Shown here: positions 29,428 through 37,623 of the stretch, in pieces
How positions within the stretch are numbered: position 1 is the stretch's first letter
How the letters are laid out: every line of letters begins with the position of its first letter
NCBI GenBank assembly: GCA_963733885.1
Contig: CAVTES010000007.1
Location: 62,001-126,000, forward strand
Direction: 5' to 3'
Length of the DNA: 64,000 nt
From: JACVRW01 sp963733885
GTDB taxonomy: Bacteria > Actinomycetota > Thermoleophilia > Solirubrobacterales > Thermoleophilaceae
Made by a program: the position numbers and the translations under genes
Notes under the pieces: model-generated
Told to the model about the DNA's origin: nothing
What the model saw: only the letters and a program-made list of their open reading frames with translations
The model's database searches: none

Positions 29428-30837
29428 TCAGGCCTGGACGGCAGGCCCCGGCTCGATGTTCTGGTTTCGCCGGAACAGGTTCTTCCCGTCGTACCGCTCC
29501 TTGACGGAAGCGAGGCGGGGGTAGTTGTCGCGGTAGCTCGCCCGGACCCGCTCCTGGCCCTCCTCCATCATCATGTTCACGTAGGCGCCGCCGGCCGAGT
29601 GTGGGTGCAGCGCGTCGAAGTAGTCGACGCACCAGCTGCGGATCGTGTCCACGTTCGCCGGGTCGGGGTCCACGCCCGCGTAGACGGTCGCCCAGCGAGC
29701 GTCGCGGTAGCTCCAGGCCGTATCGGACGGGCCGGCGTCGTGCCCCGCGCCGTCGATCGGGTACAGGTGCATCGTCGACTTCATCGTCGGCATCTCGGCG
29801 CCGAACTTGGCGTGGAGCTGCACGGCCTCGTCGGGGATCTCCTTCACGAAGTCGGCGCGCCAGTACCACTGGTCACCCGTCGGGTACAGGTCGTCGAAGG
29901 CGCTCTGCAGAGCCGGGTGCGGCATCGGCGCCGGGCCGTGCATGAGCGGCTCGGGAAGCGCGCCCAGCATCGGCGCCATCGCATCCGCCGCGTCCTTTTC
30001 GGCCCCGGTCCAGCACCAGACGACACCGCACACCTTCCGCATGTGGATCTCCTCCGGGAACGGCGGTGCGGGCGGCACGGTGGCAAACGCGAAGAACCCG
30101 TTGAGCTCACGCGGGGCCCCGGGCATGAAGTCCCGGTAGACCGAGAGGACCTCGGCGGCCGACTCCACCGGCCAGAACGTGGGTCCGGCGACGACCGTGT
30201 CCAGCTCGTGCAGCCGGAACAGGAACGAGGTCACAACGCCGAAGTTCCCTCCGCCGCCGCGGATCGCCCAGTACAGATCCGGGTGCTCGTCGGCGCTCGC
30301 GCGCACGCGGTCACCGCTCGCCAGCACCATCTCGGCTTCGAGCAGGTTGTCGATCGCGAGACCGAACGACCTCGTCAGGTGACCGAGGCCGCCGCCGAGC
30401 GTGAGGCCTCCGACGCCGGTCGTCGAGATGATCCCGCTCGGCGTGGCGAGGCCGTGCTCGTTCGTGGCCCTGTCCACCTCGCCCCAGGTGCAGCCGCCGC
30501 CCACGCTGACGGTCCGAGCCTGCGGGTCGACATCGATGTCCTTGAGCGGCGAGAGGTCGATGACGACGCCGTCGTCGACGGTGCCCAGCCCCGCCCCGTT
30601 GTGGCCGCCGCCGCGGACGGCCAGGGGCAGGTCGCGGTCGCGGGCAAACGCCACGGTCTTGGCGACGTCGTCCGGCCCGGTGCAGCGGGCAATCAGGGCA
30701 GGCCGCTTGTCGATCATGGCGTTGTAGACCCGGCGGGCGTCCTCGTAGCCGGTGTCCTCGGGGCCGATCAGCTGGCCCGCGAACCCGGTGCCGAGCTCGC
30801 GGCGCGCTGCATCTGCGGCCGTGGTGACGGTGCTCAT
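29428..30837 (-). CDS. FAD-binding oxidase of the berberine-bridge/GOOX type
   Basis: 469-residue flavin oxidase with an N-terminal FAD-binding PCMH domain and a C-terminal BBE segment (GGAYVNMM...NLFRRNQNI, a typical end). H79 in RGGGHNG is in the position that binds FAD covalently in this family; I do not see the usual second cysteine of bicovalent members, although C116 lies nearby in GGGCTWG. Likely oxidises a sugar, alcohol or phenolic compound with release of H2O2. No signal peptide. The ATG at 30837 follows AAGGAG by 5 nt. Lies downstream of the cupin/HIBDH/WYL genes on the same strand. Confidence 0.9.
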   Translation of the reverse strand: MSTVTTAADAARRELGTGFAGQLIGPEDTGYEDARRVYNAMIDKRPALIARCTGPDDVAKTVAFARDRDLPLAVRGGGHNGAGLGTVDDGVVIDLSPLKDIDVDPQARTVSVGGGCTWGEVDRATNEHGLATPSGIISTTGVGGLTLGGGLGHLTRSFGLAIDNLLEAEMVLASGDRVRASADEHPDLYWAIRGGGGNFGVVTSFLFRLHELDTVVAGPTFWPVESAAEVLSVYRDFMPGAPRELNGFFAFATVPPAPPFPEEIHMRKVCGVVWCWTGAEKDAADAMAPMLGALPEPLMHGPAPMPHPALQSAFDDLYPTGDQWYWRADFVKEIPDEAVQLHAKFGAEMPTMKSTMHLYPIDGAGHDAGPSDTAWSYRDARWATVYAGVDPDPANVDTIRSWCVDYFDALHPHSAGGAYVNMMMEEGQERVRASYRDNYPRLASVKERYDGKNLFRRNQNIEPGPAVQA

Positions 30838-30857
30838 ACCGTCTCCTTCCGTGAATT

Positions 30858-30883
30858 GGGGGTCGGCGCACTCTGGCACCCCC
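30858..30883. repeat. Small inverted repeat upstream of the FAD oxidase
   Basis: GGGGGT (30858-30863) and ACCCCC (30878-30883) with a 14-nt loop, about 20 nt upstream of the oxidase ATG. It could end the upstream cupin transcript or be a leader structure. Confidence 0.35.
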
Positions 30884-30902
30884 GCCCTACACCTTCTGTG
30901 AG

Positions 30903-30971
30903 CTATCTCTCGCTTCGCTCGGCGTCGAACTCGTCGTCCGGCCCCGGGATCGCGTACTCGGAGCCCGCCGT
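30903..30971 (-). pseudogene. Remnant of a second cupin gene (C-terminal end only)
   Basis: The minus-strand frame reads GSEYAIPGPDDEFDAERSER and stops, closely echoing the last residues of the intact cupin just upstream, AAGYATPGPEEEFDA. No cupin core precedes it in the same frame. It looks like the 3' end of a tandem copy of which the rest was lost, or a short duplicated tail. Because the piece is only about 20 codons, chance or low complexity cannot be excluded. Confidence 0.45.
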
Positions 30972-31033
30972 CCGGGCGCTCAGGCCGGGGGCGTAACCCC
31001 GGCGCGGAGCGGAGGTACCGGACGCGCCGCCCG

Positions 31034-31450
31034 TCAGGCGTCGAACTCCTCCTCGGGGCCGGGGGTGGCGTAGCCGGCCGCCTCCAGCGATCCCGCGCCG
31101 CTCCAGCCCCACACGAGCAGGACATCCTCGTCGGAGGTGTTGTCGAAGCCGTGCCAGTTGCCGCGCGGGGTGTAGATGACGTCGCCCGCCCTCGAGGACT
31201 CGCGCCCGGTGTTCGTGTAGACCTCGCCGCGGCCGCTTATCACGACGAGGAACTCGTCGCAATTCGGGTGCAGGTGTCGCTCGTGCCGCGCGCCGGGAGG
31301 CAGGACCGTACGCCCGACGACCAGATTCTCGGAGCCCGCCGCCCGGGCGTCGATGAGGAACTGGACCTGCATGTCGACCCAGCCCTCGTCCTCGCGCAGG
31401 CCCTGCTCGAGCGGGACGTCGTGAATGGTCGTGCGGTACGGCGTGGGCAT
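31034..31450 (-). CDS. Cupin-domain protein
   Basis: 138-residue single-domain cupin. Metal motif one is HERHLHPNCDEF with two His and a Glu, and motif two is GDVIYTPRGNWHGFDN, so a metal site is likely. It may be a small dioxygenase, isomerase or binding protein. The ATG at 31450 overlaps the stop of the upstream HIBDH gene by 1 nt, so they are translated together. Not to be confused with the second cupin at 45.8 kb, which belongs to a different branch. Confidence 0.85.
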   Translation of the reverse strand: MPTPYRTTIHDVPLEQGLREDEGWVDMQVQFLIDARAAGSENLVVGRTVLPPGARHERHLHPNCDEFLVVISGRGEVYTNTGRESSRAGDVIYTPRGNWHGFDNTSDEDVLLVWGWSGAGSLEAAGYATPGPEEEFDA

Positions 31451-32337
31451 CAATGCATCCCTCCCATGCGGCGGTAGGCCTCGTGGACGCTCACCACGAA
31501 GTCGCGGTCGGCCTGATCGGAGCTGCGCGCCGCGTTCAGCATCTCGCTGGTGGCGGCGCACGTGGGCACGGCCATCCCGAGCCGCCGCGCCAGATCCTGG
31601 GCGAGGACGAGGTCCTTCTGCTGGAGCTCGACGTCCGCGAAGACGTCGGTGTCGTCGAGAAGCAGCGGCGCGCGGTAGCCGACCACCGGCGAGGCGATCA
31701 CGCTCTTCAGAACCGCGTCGATGACCGCCGCCCGGTCGACGCCGGCCTTCTCGACCAGCGCGACGCCCTCGGCCAGGGCGGTCACCGCGACGACGAGCGC
31801 CAGGTTGATCGCCACCTTCGTGAGGATCGCCTGGCCGTTAGGGCCGATGTAGGTGACCTTGGGGCCGATGGCGTGGAGGACCGTCTCGATGCGCTCGAAG
31901 GCGGCGCGGTCGCCGCCGACCATCACCGACATCTGCCCTGCGGCGAGCGTCGCCGGGCTGCCCGAGACCGGACAGTCGAGGAAGGACGCGCCCGTCTCGC
32001 GCACGCGCTCGGCCATCGACACGCTCGCGTCCGGAGCGATCGTGCTGATGTCCGCCCAGACGCTGCCCCCGCGCAATCCGGCCAGCACGCCGTCCGGGCC
32101 GCCCGCCGTGGCCTCGATCGCCGCCGAGTTGGTCAGCATCGTGAAGAGCACGTCGACCGATGCCGCCAGCTCCCGTGGCGTGTCGGCCCACCCCATGCCG
32201 GCATCCAGCAGCGGCTGTGCCTTCTCCTTGGTCCGGTTCCAGCCCACGACCTCGTAGCCGGCGTCGAGCAGCCGCTGCGCGATGCCCGCGCCCATCGCGC
32301 CGAGGCCGGCGAAGCCGATGGGTTGTATCTCGTTCAC
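31450..32337 (-). CDS. NAD(P)-dependent 3-hydroxyisobutyrate dehydrogenase-family oxidoreductase
   Basis: 295-residue beta-hydroxyacid dehydrogenase. Rossmann motif GLGAMGAGIA (11-20), substrate-binding DCPVSGSPATLAAG (121-134) and catalytic K174 in TKVAINL. The family includes 3-hydroxyisobutyrate, tartronate-semialdehyde and 6-phosphogluconate-like enzymes; the substrate here is unknown. It overlaps the WYL regulator stop by 4 nt upstream and the cupin start downstream, forming a regulator-dehydrogenase-cupin operon. Confidence 0.9.
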   Translation of the reverse strand: MNEIQPIGFAGLGAMGAGIAQRLLDAGYEVVGWNRTKEKAQPLLDAGMGWADTPRELAASVDVLFTMLTNSAAIEATAGGPDGVLAGLRGGSVWADISTIAPDASVSMAERVRETGASFLDCPVSGSPATLAAGQMSVMVGGDRAAFERIETVLHAIGPKVTYIGPNGQAILTKVAINLALVVAVTALAEGVALVEKAGVDRAAVIDAVLKSVIASPVVGYRAPLLLDDTDVFADVELQQKDLVLAQDLARRLGMAVPTCAATSEMLNAARSSDQADRDFVVSVHEAYRRMGGMH

Positions 32338-33302
32338 GGGCGCGAGGGTATTGCTCGCGCCGCCCGCTCGAGTCGCCGGGCCACCACCCTGAGGTGCTCG
32401 CCCAGCTCCGGCGGCTCGTGGACGTCGAAGTCGACACCGAGCATGGCGATCCTCAGGGCAAGCCAGTCGAGGTCGTCGTCGCCCGTGCGGTACTCACAGG
32501 TGTGGTCGTCGATCGGCTCGACCGCTCCCCAGTGCAGGGGGATGCGCTTGCGAATCGTCTCCATGGGCGCGTGGAGCGTCACGCGCGCTTCGTAGCGATG
32601 CGGCCAGGCCGACAGGCTCTCAGCCACGTAGGCCGCCGCGTCCTTCGCCGGCAGTGTGCGCGCCGGAAAGCGCACGCCGGTCGACGCGGGCCCGGTGAGG
32701 CGGTCCACCCGGAACGTCCGCCAGTCGCGCCTGTCGCGGTCCCAGGCCACGAGGTACCAGCGGCGCCCGAGGTTGACGAGAGAGTGCGGCTCGACCTCGC
32801 GCCGGCTCCGCGCGCCGTCGCGGCCGCGGTAGGCGAAGCGGAGGAGCTCGGAGTCGCGGCACGCGGCCGCGATCAGGGTGAGGGTCTGCGGGTCGACCGT
32901 GGGACCGCCGGCCGGCAGCGTCATCGTGGCGGATTGCAGCGCGCGCACGCGGCGGCGGAGGTGCGCCGGCAGCACCTGCTCGAGCTTCACCAGAGCACGC
33001 ACGGAGGTCTCCTCGATACCCGTCACCGACGCGCGGGCGGCCGTGCGGAGCCCCACGGCGATCGCGATGGCTTCGTCGTCGTCGAGCAGTAGCGGCGGCA
33101 TGGCCGCGCCGGCCCGCAGTCGGTATCCGCCCGCCGGGCCCGTTAGCGACTCCACCGGATAGCCGAGCTCGCGCAGCCGCTCGACGTCGCGGCGGATCGT
33201 GCGCGAGGAGACCTCGAGCCTGTCCGCAAGCTCGCGCCCCGGCCAGTCGCGGCGCGCCTGGAGCAGGGACAGCAGCGTCAAGAGGCGGCTGGAGGTGGAC
33301 AT
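32334..33302 (-). CDS. WYL-domain transcriptional regulator (YafY/DeoR-like)
   Basis: 322-residue regulator with an N-terminal winged HTH (LLTLLSLLQARRDWPGRELA, then VSSRTIRRDVERL) and a WYL ligand-sensing domain in the middle (RRWYLVAWDRDRRDWRTFRVDRL). Such proteins usually repress or activate divergent genes in response to small molecules or nucleic acids. The ATG at 33302 is preceded by GAGAGG at 12 nt; an in-frame ATG at 33314 is possible. Divergent from a VOC-family gene; the gap holds a palindrome that may be its operator. Confidence 0.9.
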   Translation of the reverse strand: MSTSSRLLTLLSLLQARRDWPGRELADRLEVSSRTIRRDVERLRELGYPVESLTGPAGGYRLRAGAAMPPLLLDDDEAIAIAVGLRTAARASVTGIEETSVRALVKLEQVLPAHLRRRVRALQSATMTLPAGGPTVDPQTLTLIAAACRDSELLRFAYRGRDGARSRREVEPHSLVNLGRRWYLVAWDRDRRDWRTFRVDRLTGPASTGVRFPARTLPAKDAAAYVAESLSAWPHRYEARVTLHAPMETIRKRIPLHWGAVEPIDDHTCEYRTGDDDLDWLALRIAMLGVDFDVHEPPELGEHLRVVARRLERAARAIPSRP

Positions 33303-33304
33303 CA

Positions 33305-33343
33305 GCCAATTCATCCTCTCCGAAATTGAGGACAGAAATTGGC
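33305..33343. promoter_or_regulatory. Nested inverted repeats, candidate operator of the WYL regulator
   Basis: Outer repeat GCCAATT (33305-33311) and AATTGGC (33337-33343); inner repeat TCCTC (33314-33318) and GAGGA (33328-33332). The block is the most AT-rich part of the divergent gap between the regulator and the VOC gene and starts 3 nt before the regulator ATG. Suggested operator; no experimental motif is known to me. Confidence 0.5.
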
Positions 33344-33368
33344 CTGAACCTCGTTTAGCGTGCGCACC

Positions 33369-34259
33369 ATGGAAGACACGCACGAAGGAACAGCGATACT
33401 GGAGCGAGATGGCTACCCGGCCGGGGTGCCGTGCTGGATCGACACCGGCCAGCCCGATCCGGAGGCCGCGGTCAGGTTCTACGCGGGCCTGTTCGGGTGG
33501 GAGTTCGAGGACCGCATGCCCGCCGAGTCGCCTGGGCGCTACTTCGTTGCGCGGCTGCGCGGCCTGGACGTTGCCGCGGTCGGGTCACAGTCGGACCAAC
33601 CGCCCCCGACGCCCATCTGGAAGACCTATGTCTGGGTCGACAGCGCCGACGAGACCACCGTCAAGGCAACGGAGGCGGGCGGAGCTGTGCTGGCCGAGCC
33701 CTTCGACGTCGGCGACGCCGGCCGCATGGCCGTTCTCGCCGACACCGAGGGCGCCGTGTTCTGCGTCTGGGAGGCCAAAGAGCACAGGGGCGCCCAGCTG
33801 GTCAACGAGCCCGGCACATGGAACTTCAGCGAGCTGAACACGCGCGATCCGGGGGGCGCGCAGACGTTCTACAGGGCCGTGTTCGGGTGGGAGGCCACCA
33901 CGCTCGTCACCGGCAATGGCGGATTCACGATGTGGCGCCGGCCCGGATACGGCGACTTCCTGGCGCGGCGCGATCCAGGCCTGCGCGAGCGCCAGGCGAC
34001 GGACGGCGCACCCGAGGGCTTCGAGGACGCGGTCGCGTGGCTGGTGCCGATGACGAACGGCCAGTTCCCCGAGGAGACACCCCCCCACTGGAGCACCACG
34101 TTCGCGGTCGACGACGCCGACGCGATCGCCGAGCGAGCCGAGAAGCTGGGCGGCACCGTGCTTGCGCCTCCGTTCGACGCTCCCTGGGTGCGGATGACGG
34201 TCCTCAGCGACCCTCAGGGGGCGGTGTTCACGGCGAGCAAGTACGTGCCGGCCGGGTAA
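33369..34259 (+). CDS. Two-domain VOC (glyoxalase/bleomycin-resistance fold) protein, CFP30B-like
   Basis: 296-residue protein with two VOC modules (about 20-135 and 150-293). It shares distinctive segments with the Rv0577-type family, for example DVGDAGRM and GAQLVNEPGTW. Members have been linked to methylglyoxal detoxification or ring-cleaving chemistry, but the activity here is unproved. No signal peptide. Start ATG 33369 lacks a Shine-Dalgarno and may be leaderless; a GTG at 33360 is also in frame. Divergent from the WYL regulator, so possibly its target. Confidence 0.87.
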   Translation: MEDTHEGTAILERDGYPAGVPCWIDTGQPDPEAAVRFYAGLFGWEFEDRMPAESPGRYFVARLRGLDVAAVGSQSDQPPPTPIWKTYVWVDSADETTVKATEAGGAVLAEPFDVGDAGRMAVLADTEGAVFCVWEAKEHRGAQLVNEPGTWNFSELNTRDPGGAQTFYRAVFGWEATTLVTGNGGFTMWRRPGYGDFLARRDPGLRERQATDGAPEGFEDAVAWLVPMTNGQFPEETPPHWSTTFAVDDADAIAERAEKLGGTVLAPPFDAPWVRMTVLSDPQGAVFTASKYVPAG

Positions 34260-34316
34260 CGGCCGGCGTCCGGGGCGGTCTTAGCGCCGCGGGGCCTTCT
34301 CAGTCGCTCTGGGCCG

Positions 34317-36947
34317 CTACTTGTCCTTGTCCTCGGGCGCCGGCGGGGCGTCCGGGATCTCCGGCAGCACCTCGGGCTCGTCCGGAAGCTCGTCGCCGGA
34401 GCCCTCGTCCGAAGACGGGTCGGTCGACGAGCCTTCCTCGCGCGCGTCGCCCTTGGCGCCCACGCCCACCGTCTCGCGCTTGCGCTCCTTCGGCTGCGCG
34501 ATCGTGATCAGCACCTCGCGCTCGTCGTCCTCCGGCGCCTTGTCGACCTCGACGGTGGAGCCGGGCGGCATGCTCTGCGAGAGCACCTCGTCCGCCAGCG
34601 GGTCCTCGATATAGCGCTGGATCGCCCGGCGCAGCGGTCGGGCGCCCATCGAGGGGTCCCAGCCCTTCTCGACCAGCAGGTCGGCGGCCGAGTCGGACAG
34701 GTTGAGCGACAGCTCGCGCTCGGCCAGCGACTCCCGGATCCGCTTGAGCAGCAGCTCGACGATCGAGCCGATCTCCTCGCGCGTGAGCTTGTGGAAGACG
34801 ATGACCTCGTCGATGCGGTTGATGAACTCGGGCCGGAACACCTTCTTGAGCTCGCCCATGATCCGGTTCTTCATGTCGTCGTACGAGAGACCGGTCTCGT
34901 CGCCGACCGTGAAGCCGATGCCGGTGTTCTTGGCGATCTCCGACGCCCCGATGTTCGAGGTCATGATCACGATCGAGTTGCGGAAGTCGACCGTGCGCCC
35001 CTGGGCGTCCGTGAGCCGGCCGTCCTCGAGGATCTGGAGCAGGATGTTGAACACGTCCGGGTGCGCCTTCTCGATCTCGTCGAGCAGGAGCACGCTGTAC
35101 GGCTTGCGCCGCACGGCCTCCGTGAGCTGGCCGCCCTCGTCGTAGCCGATGTAGCCGGGCGGGGAGCCGACCAGCCGCGACACGGAGTGCTTCTCCATGT
35201 ACTCCGACATGTCGATCCGCACCATCGCGTCCTCGTCGCCGAACAGGAACTCGGCGAGCGTGCGGCCCAGCTCGGTCTTCCCGACGCCCGAGGGGCCGAG
35301 GAAGATGAACGAGCCGGTCGGGCGCTTCGGGTCCTTGAGCCCGGCGCGCGAGCGGCGGATCGCCTTCGAGACGGCCTCGATGGCGGCGTGCTGGCCGATC
35401 ACGCGCTTGTGGAGCTCCTCCTCCATGCGCATCAGCTTCTGCGTCTCGGCCTCGGTGAGCTTGAACACCGGGATTCCGGTCCACATGGAGACGATGTCGG
35501 CGATCTCCTCCTCGCCGATCTCCGGGCGCTCGCCGGACTCGCCCGAGCGCCACTGCTCCTCGAGCTCGCGCTTCTTGTTGGTGAGCTGGCGCTCCTTGTC
35601 CCGCAGGTTCGCGGCCTTCTCGAACTCCTGCGCCTCGATCGCCGCCTCCTTATCGCGCCGCGTGGTCTCGATCTCCTCCTCGAGATCGCGGTAGACCGGC
35701 GGAGCGGTCATCGACTTGATGCGCGCCCGCGAGGCGGCCTCGTCGATGAGGTCGATCGCCTTGTCCGGCAGGAAACGGTCGGAGATGTAGCGGTCTGCCA
35801 GCTCGGCCGCCGCCTCGAGCGCCTCGTCGGTGATCCCGACGCGGTGGTGCTGCTCGTAGCGGTCGCGCAGGCCCTTCAGGATCTGGACGGTCTCCTCCGT
35901 GGAGGGCTGGTCCACCCGGATCTGCTGGAAGCGCCGCTCGAGCGCGGAGTCCCGCTCCAGGTACTTGCGGTACTCGTCGAGCGTCGTGGCGCCGATCGTC
36001 TGCAGCTCGCCGCGCGCAAGCGCGGGCTTCAGGATGCTCGCCGCGTCGATCGCGCCCTCGGCGGCGCCGGCGCCGACGAGGTTGTGCAGCTCGTCGATGA
36101 ACAGGATGATGTCGCCGCGCTGGGTGATCTCCTTCATCACCTTCTTGAGGCGCTCCTCGAACTCGCCGCGGTACTTCGAGCCCGCTACGAGCGCGGCCAG
36201 GTCGAGCGTGTAGATCTGCTTGTTCTTCAGCAGCTCGGGCACCTCGCCGCTCGTGATGCGCTGGGCGAGGCCCTCGACCACGGCGGTCTTGCCGACGCCC
36301 GGCTCGCCGATCAGCACCGGATTGTTCTTCGTCCGGCGCGAGAGGATCTGCATGATCCGCTCGATCTCGGTCTCCCGGCCCACGACCGGGTCGAGCTTGG
36401 CCTCGGCCGCGAGCTTGGTCAGGTTGCGGCCGAACTGGTCGAGCAGCTTGGACGACTTCTTGCCCTCGCCCTGGGCGCCGGCGCCGGCGGCGGCGCGGCC
36501 CTGGCGGCCGCCCGGGCCGGACAGCATCCGGATGACCTCGTTGCGGATCTTCTCGGAGTCGGCGTCGAAGTCGAGCAGGATGCGCGCTGCCACGCCCTCG
36601 TTCTCGCGCACGAGGCCGAGCAGGATGTGCTCGGTGCCGATGTAGTTGTGGCCGAGGGAGAGCGCCTCGCGCAGGGCCAGCTCCAGCACCTTCTTGGCGC
36701 GCGGGGTGAACGGGATCTGGCCGGAGGTCACCTCCTCGCCCGATCCGACGATGCGGACCACCTGGGCGCGGACGCGCTCCACCGTGATGTCGAGGGACTC
36801 GAGGACGCGGGCGGCCAGGCCCTCCTCCTCGCGAAGCAGGCCGAGCAGGATGTGCTCGGTGCCGATGTAGTTGTGCTTGAGGATGCGAGCCTCTTCTTGG
36901 GCTAGTACCACCACCTGGCGGGCCCGTTCGGTGAAGCGCTCAAACAC
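34317..36947 (-). CDS. clpC: ATP-dependent Clp protease ATP-binding subunit ClpC
   Basis: 876-residue Hsp100 unfoldase that delivers proteins to ClpP. Two N-domain repeats (each with NYIGTEHILLGL), AAA1 with Walker A GEPGVGKT (about residue 213), a UVR-type middle segment (EAQEFEKAANLRD, near 435), and AAA2 with GPSGVGKT (near 552). The acidic C-terminal tail of about 60 residues is serine/glutamate rich. Start GTG 36947. Divergent from a lipoprotein gene; the 209-bp gap holds palindromes but I see no clear HAIR, CIRCE or CtsR box. Confidence 0.97.
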   Translation of the reverse strand: MFERFTERARQVVVLAQEEARILKHNYIGTEHILLGLLREEEGLAARVLESLDITVERVRAQVVRIVGSGEEVTSGQIPFTPRAKKVLELALREALSLGHNYIGTEHILLGLVRENEGVAARILLDFDADSEKIRNEVIRMLSGPGGRQGRAAAGAGAQGEGKKSSKLLDQFGRNLTKLAAEAKLDPVVGRETEIERIMQILSRRTKNNPVLIGEPGVGKTAVVEGLAQRITSGEVPELLKNKQIYTLDLAALVAGSKYRGEFEERLKKVMKEITQRGDIILFIDELHNLVGAGAAEGAIDAASILKPALARGELQTIGATTLDEYRKYLERDSALERRFQQIRVDQPSTEETVQILKGLRDRYEQHHRVGITDEALEAAAELADRYISDRFLPDKAIDLIDEAASRARIKSMTAPPVYRDLEEEIETTRRDKEAAIEAQEFEKAANLRDKERQLTNKKRELEEQWRSGESGERPEIGEEEIADIVSMWTGIPVFKLTEAETQKLMRMEEELHKRVIGQHAAIEAVSKAIRRSRAGLKDPKRPTGSFIFLGPSGVGKTELGRTLAEFLFGDEDAMVRIDMSEYMEKHSVSRLVGSPPGYIGYDEGGQLTEAVRRKPYSVLLLDEIEKAHPDVFNILLQILEDGRLTDAQGRTVDFRNSIVIMTSNIGASEIAKNTGIGFTVGDETGLSYDDMKNRIMGELKKVFRPEFINRIDEVIVFHKLTREEIGSIVELLLKRIRESLAERELSLNLSDSAADLLVEKGWDPSMGARPLRRAIQRYIEDPLADEVLSQSMPPGSTVEVDKAPEDDEREVLITIAQPKERKRETVGVGAKGDAREEGSSTDPSSDEGSGDELPDEPEVLPEIPDAPPAPEDKDK

Positions 36948-37005
36948 GGCTGCTCTCTATCTGTCGGGAACGTCGGGGCGGGTGTTGCCCGTCTCCTTCC
37001 CTCTA

Positions 37006-37025
37006 GATCGGCAGCTACGCCGATC
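37006..37025. promoter_or_regulatory. Palindrome in the clpC leader
   Basis: GATCGGC (37006-37012) and GCCGATC (37019-37025) with a 6-nt centre, about 60 nt upstream of the clpC start. Operator or leader hairpin; the role is a guess. Confidence 0.4.
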
Positions 37026-37056
37026 CGGATGAGACGCAGTACCGGGTTCACCAGCC

Positions 37057-37077
37057 CGTTGGGCGAGTCTACCAACG
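37057..37077. promoter_or_regulatory. Second palindrome in the clpC/lipoprotein gap
   Basis: CGTTGG (37057-37062) and CCAACG (37072-37077) with a 9-nt spacer, midway between the two divergent genes. Possible operator; no promoter hexamers convincing enough to call were found in the 209-bp gap. Confidence 0.35.
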
Positions 37078-37156
37078 CCCCCCAAGTCGCTTTGCGCCTT
37101 AACCCAGGCGTAAATGCCGCGTGGACGGAGGGTTTTTGGGTTACGCTCGCCGCGCG

Positions 37157-37612
37157 ATGATCCGCCTGCCCGTCGCCGGTGTCCTGCTCCTGGCAGCCCT
37201 GGTAGGCCTTGGCTGCGGCGGGGATGACGACACCACCGACCAGTTCCGCGACGGCTACAACGCGGCCATCGAGCGGCTCAACGAGGTGAATACGAACCTC
37301 GAGGAGAGCGGTGAGCAGCTGACGAGCCAGCCGGGCTCCAAGATCGCGCGCGAATTCGAGCGCATAGCCGACGCTGCCGCCCAGACCCGGGCCGAGCTCG
37401 CCGAGCTCGCGCCCCCGCAGGAGGCGCAGGACGAATTCGACCAGCTGCGGGCGGCGATCCGGGACGGGGTGAATGACATCCGCGAGGTGGCCGACGCCGC
37501 CCGCGAGGGGAACCAGGACCGCTTCCAGGAGGCGACCGAGGCGCTGGCGGAGAGCAGCGAGGAGATCAGCCAGGCGGAGGCCGAGCTGAAGGACGCTGTG
37601 GAGAGCGACTAG
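37157..37612 (+). CDS. Putative lipoprotein with a helical, acidic ectodomain
   Basis: 151-residue exported protein. Residues 1-20 are a signal peptide (IRLPVAGVLLLAALVGLG) followed by Cys and GGDDD, suggesting a lipid anchor, although glycine at -3 is unusual for a lipobox. The rest is a charged alpha-helical region rich in Glu, Ala and Gln (for example DEFDQLRAAIRDGVNDIREVADAAREG), likely coiled coil or helical bundle. No known family recognised. ATG 37157 directly precedes the signal; 12 codons upstream are in frame but poor. Convergent with the beta-propeller gene, separated by 11 bp. Confidence 0.75.
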   Translation: MIRLPVAGVLLLAALVGLGCGGDDDTTDQFRDGYNAAIERLNEVNTNLEESGEQLTSQPGSKIAREFERIADAAAQTRAELAELAPPQEAQDEFDQLRAAIRDGVNDIREVADAAREGNQDRFQEATEALAESSEEISQAEAELKDAVESD

Positions 37613-37623
37613 CCTAGGGCCCC

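Noticed and set aside
34791..36905. 704-codon plus frame antisense to clpC
   Set aside because: Mirror image of clpC codons, no recognisable domain.
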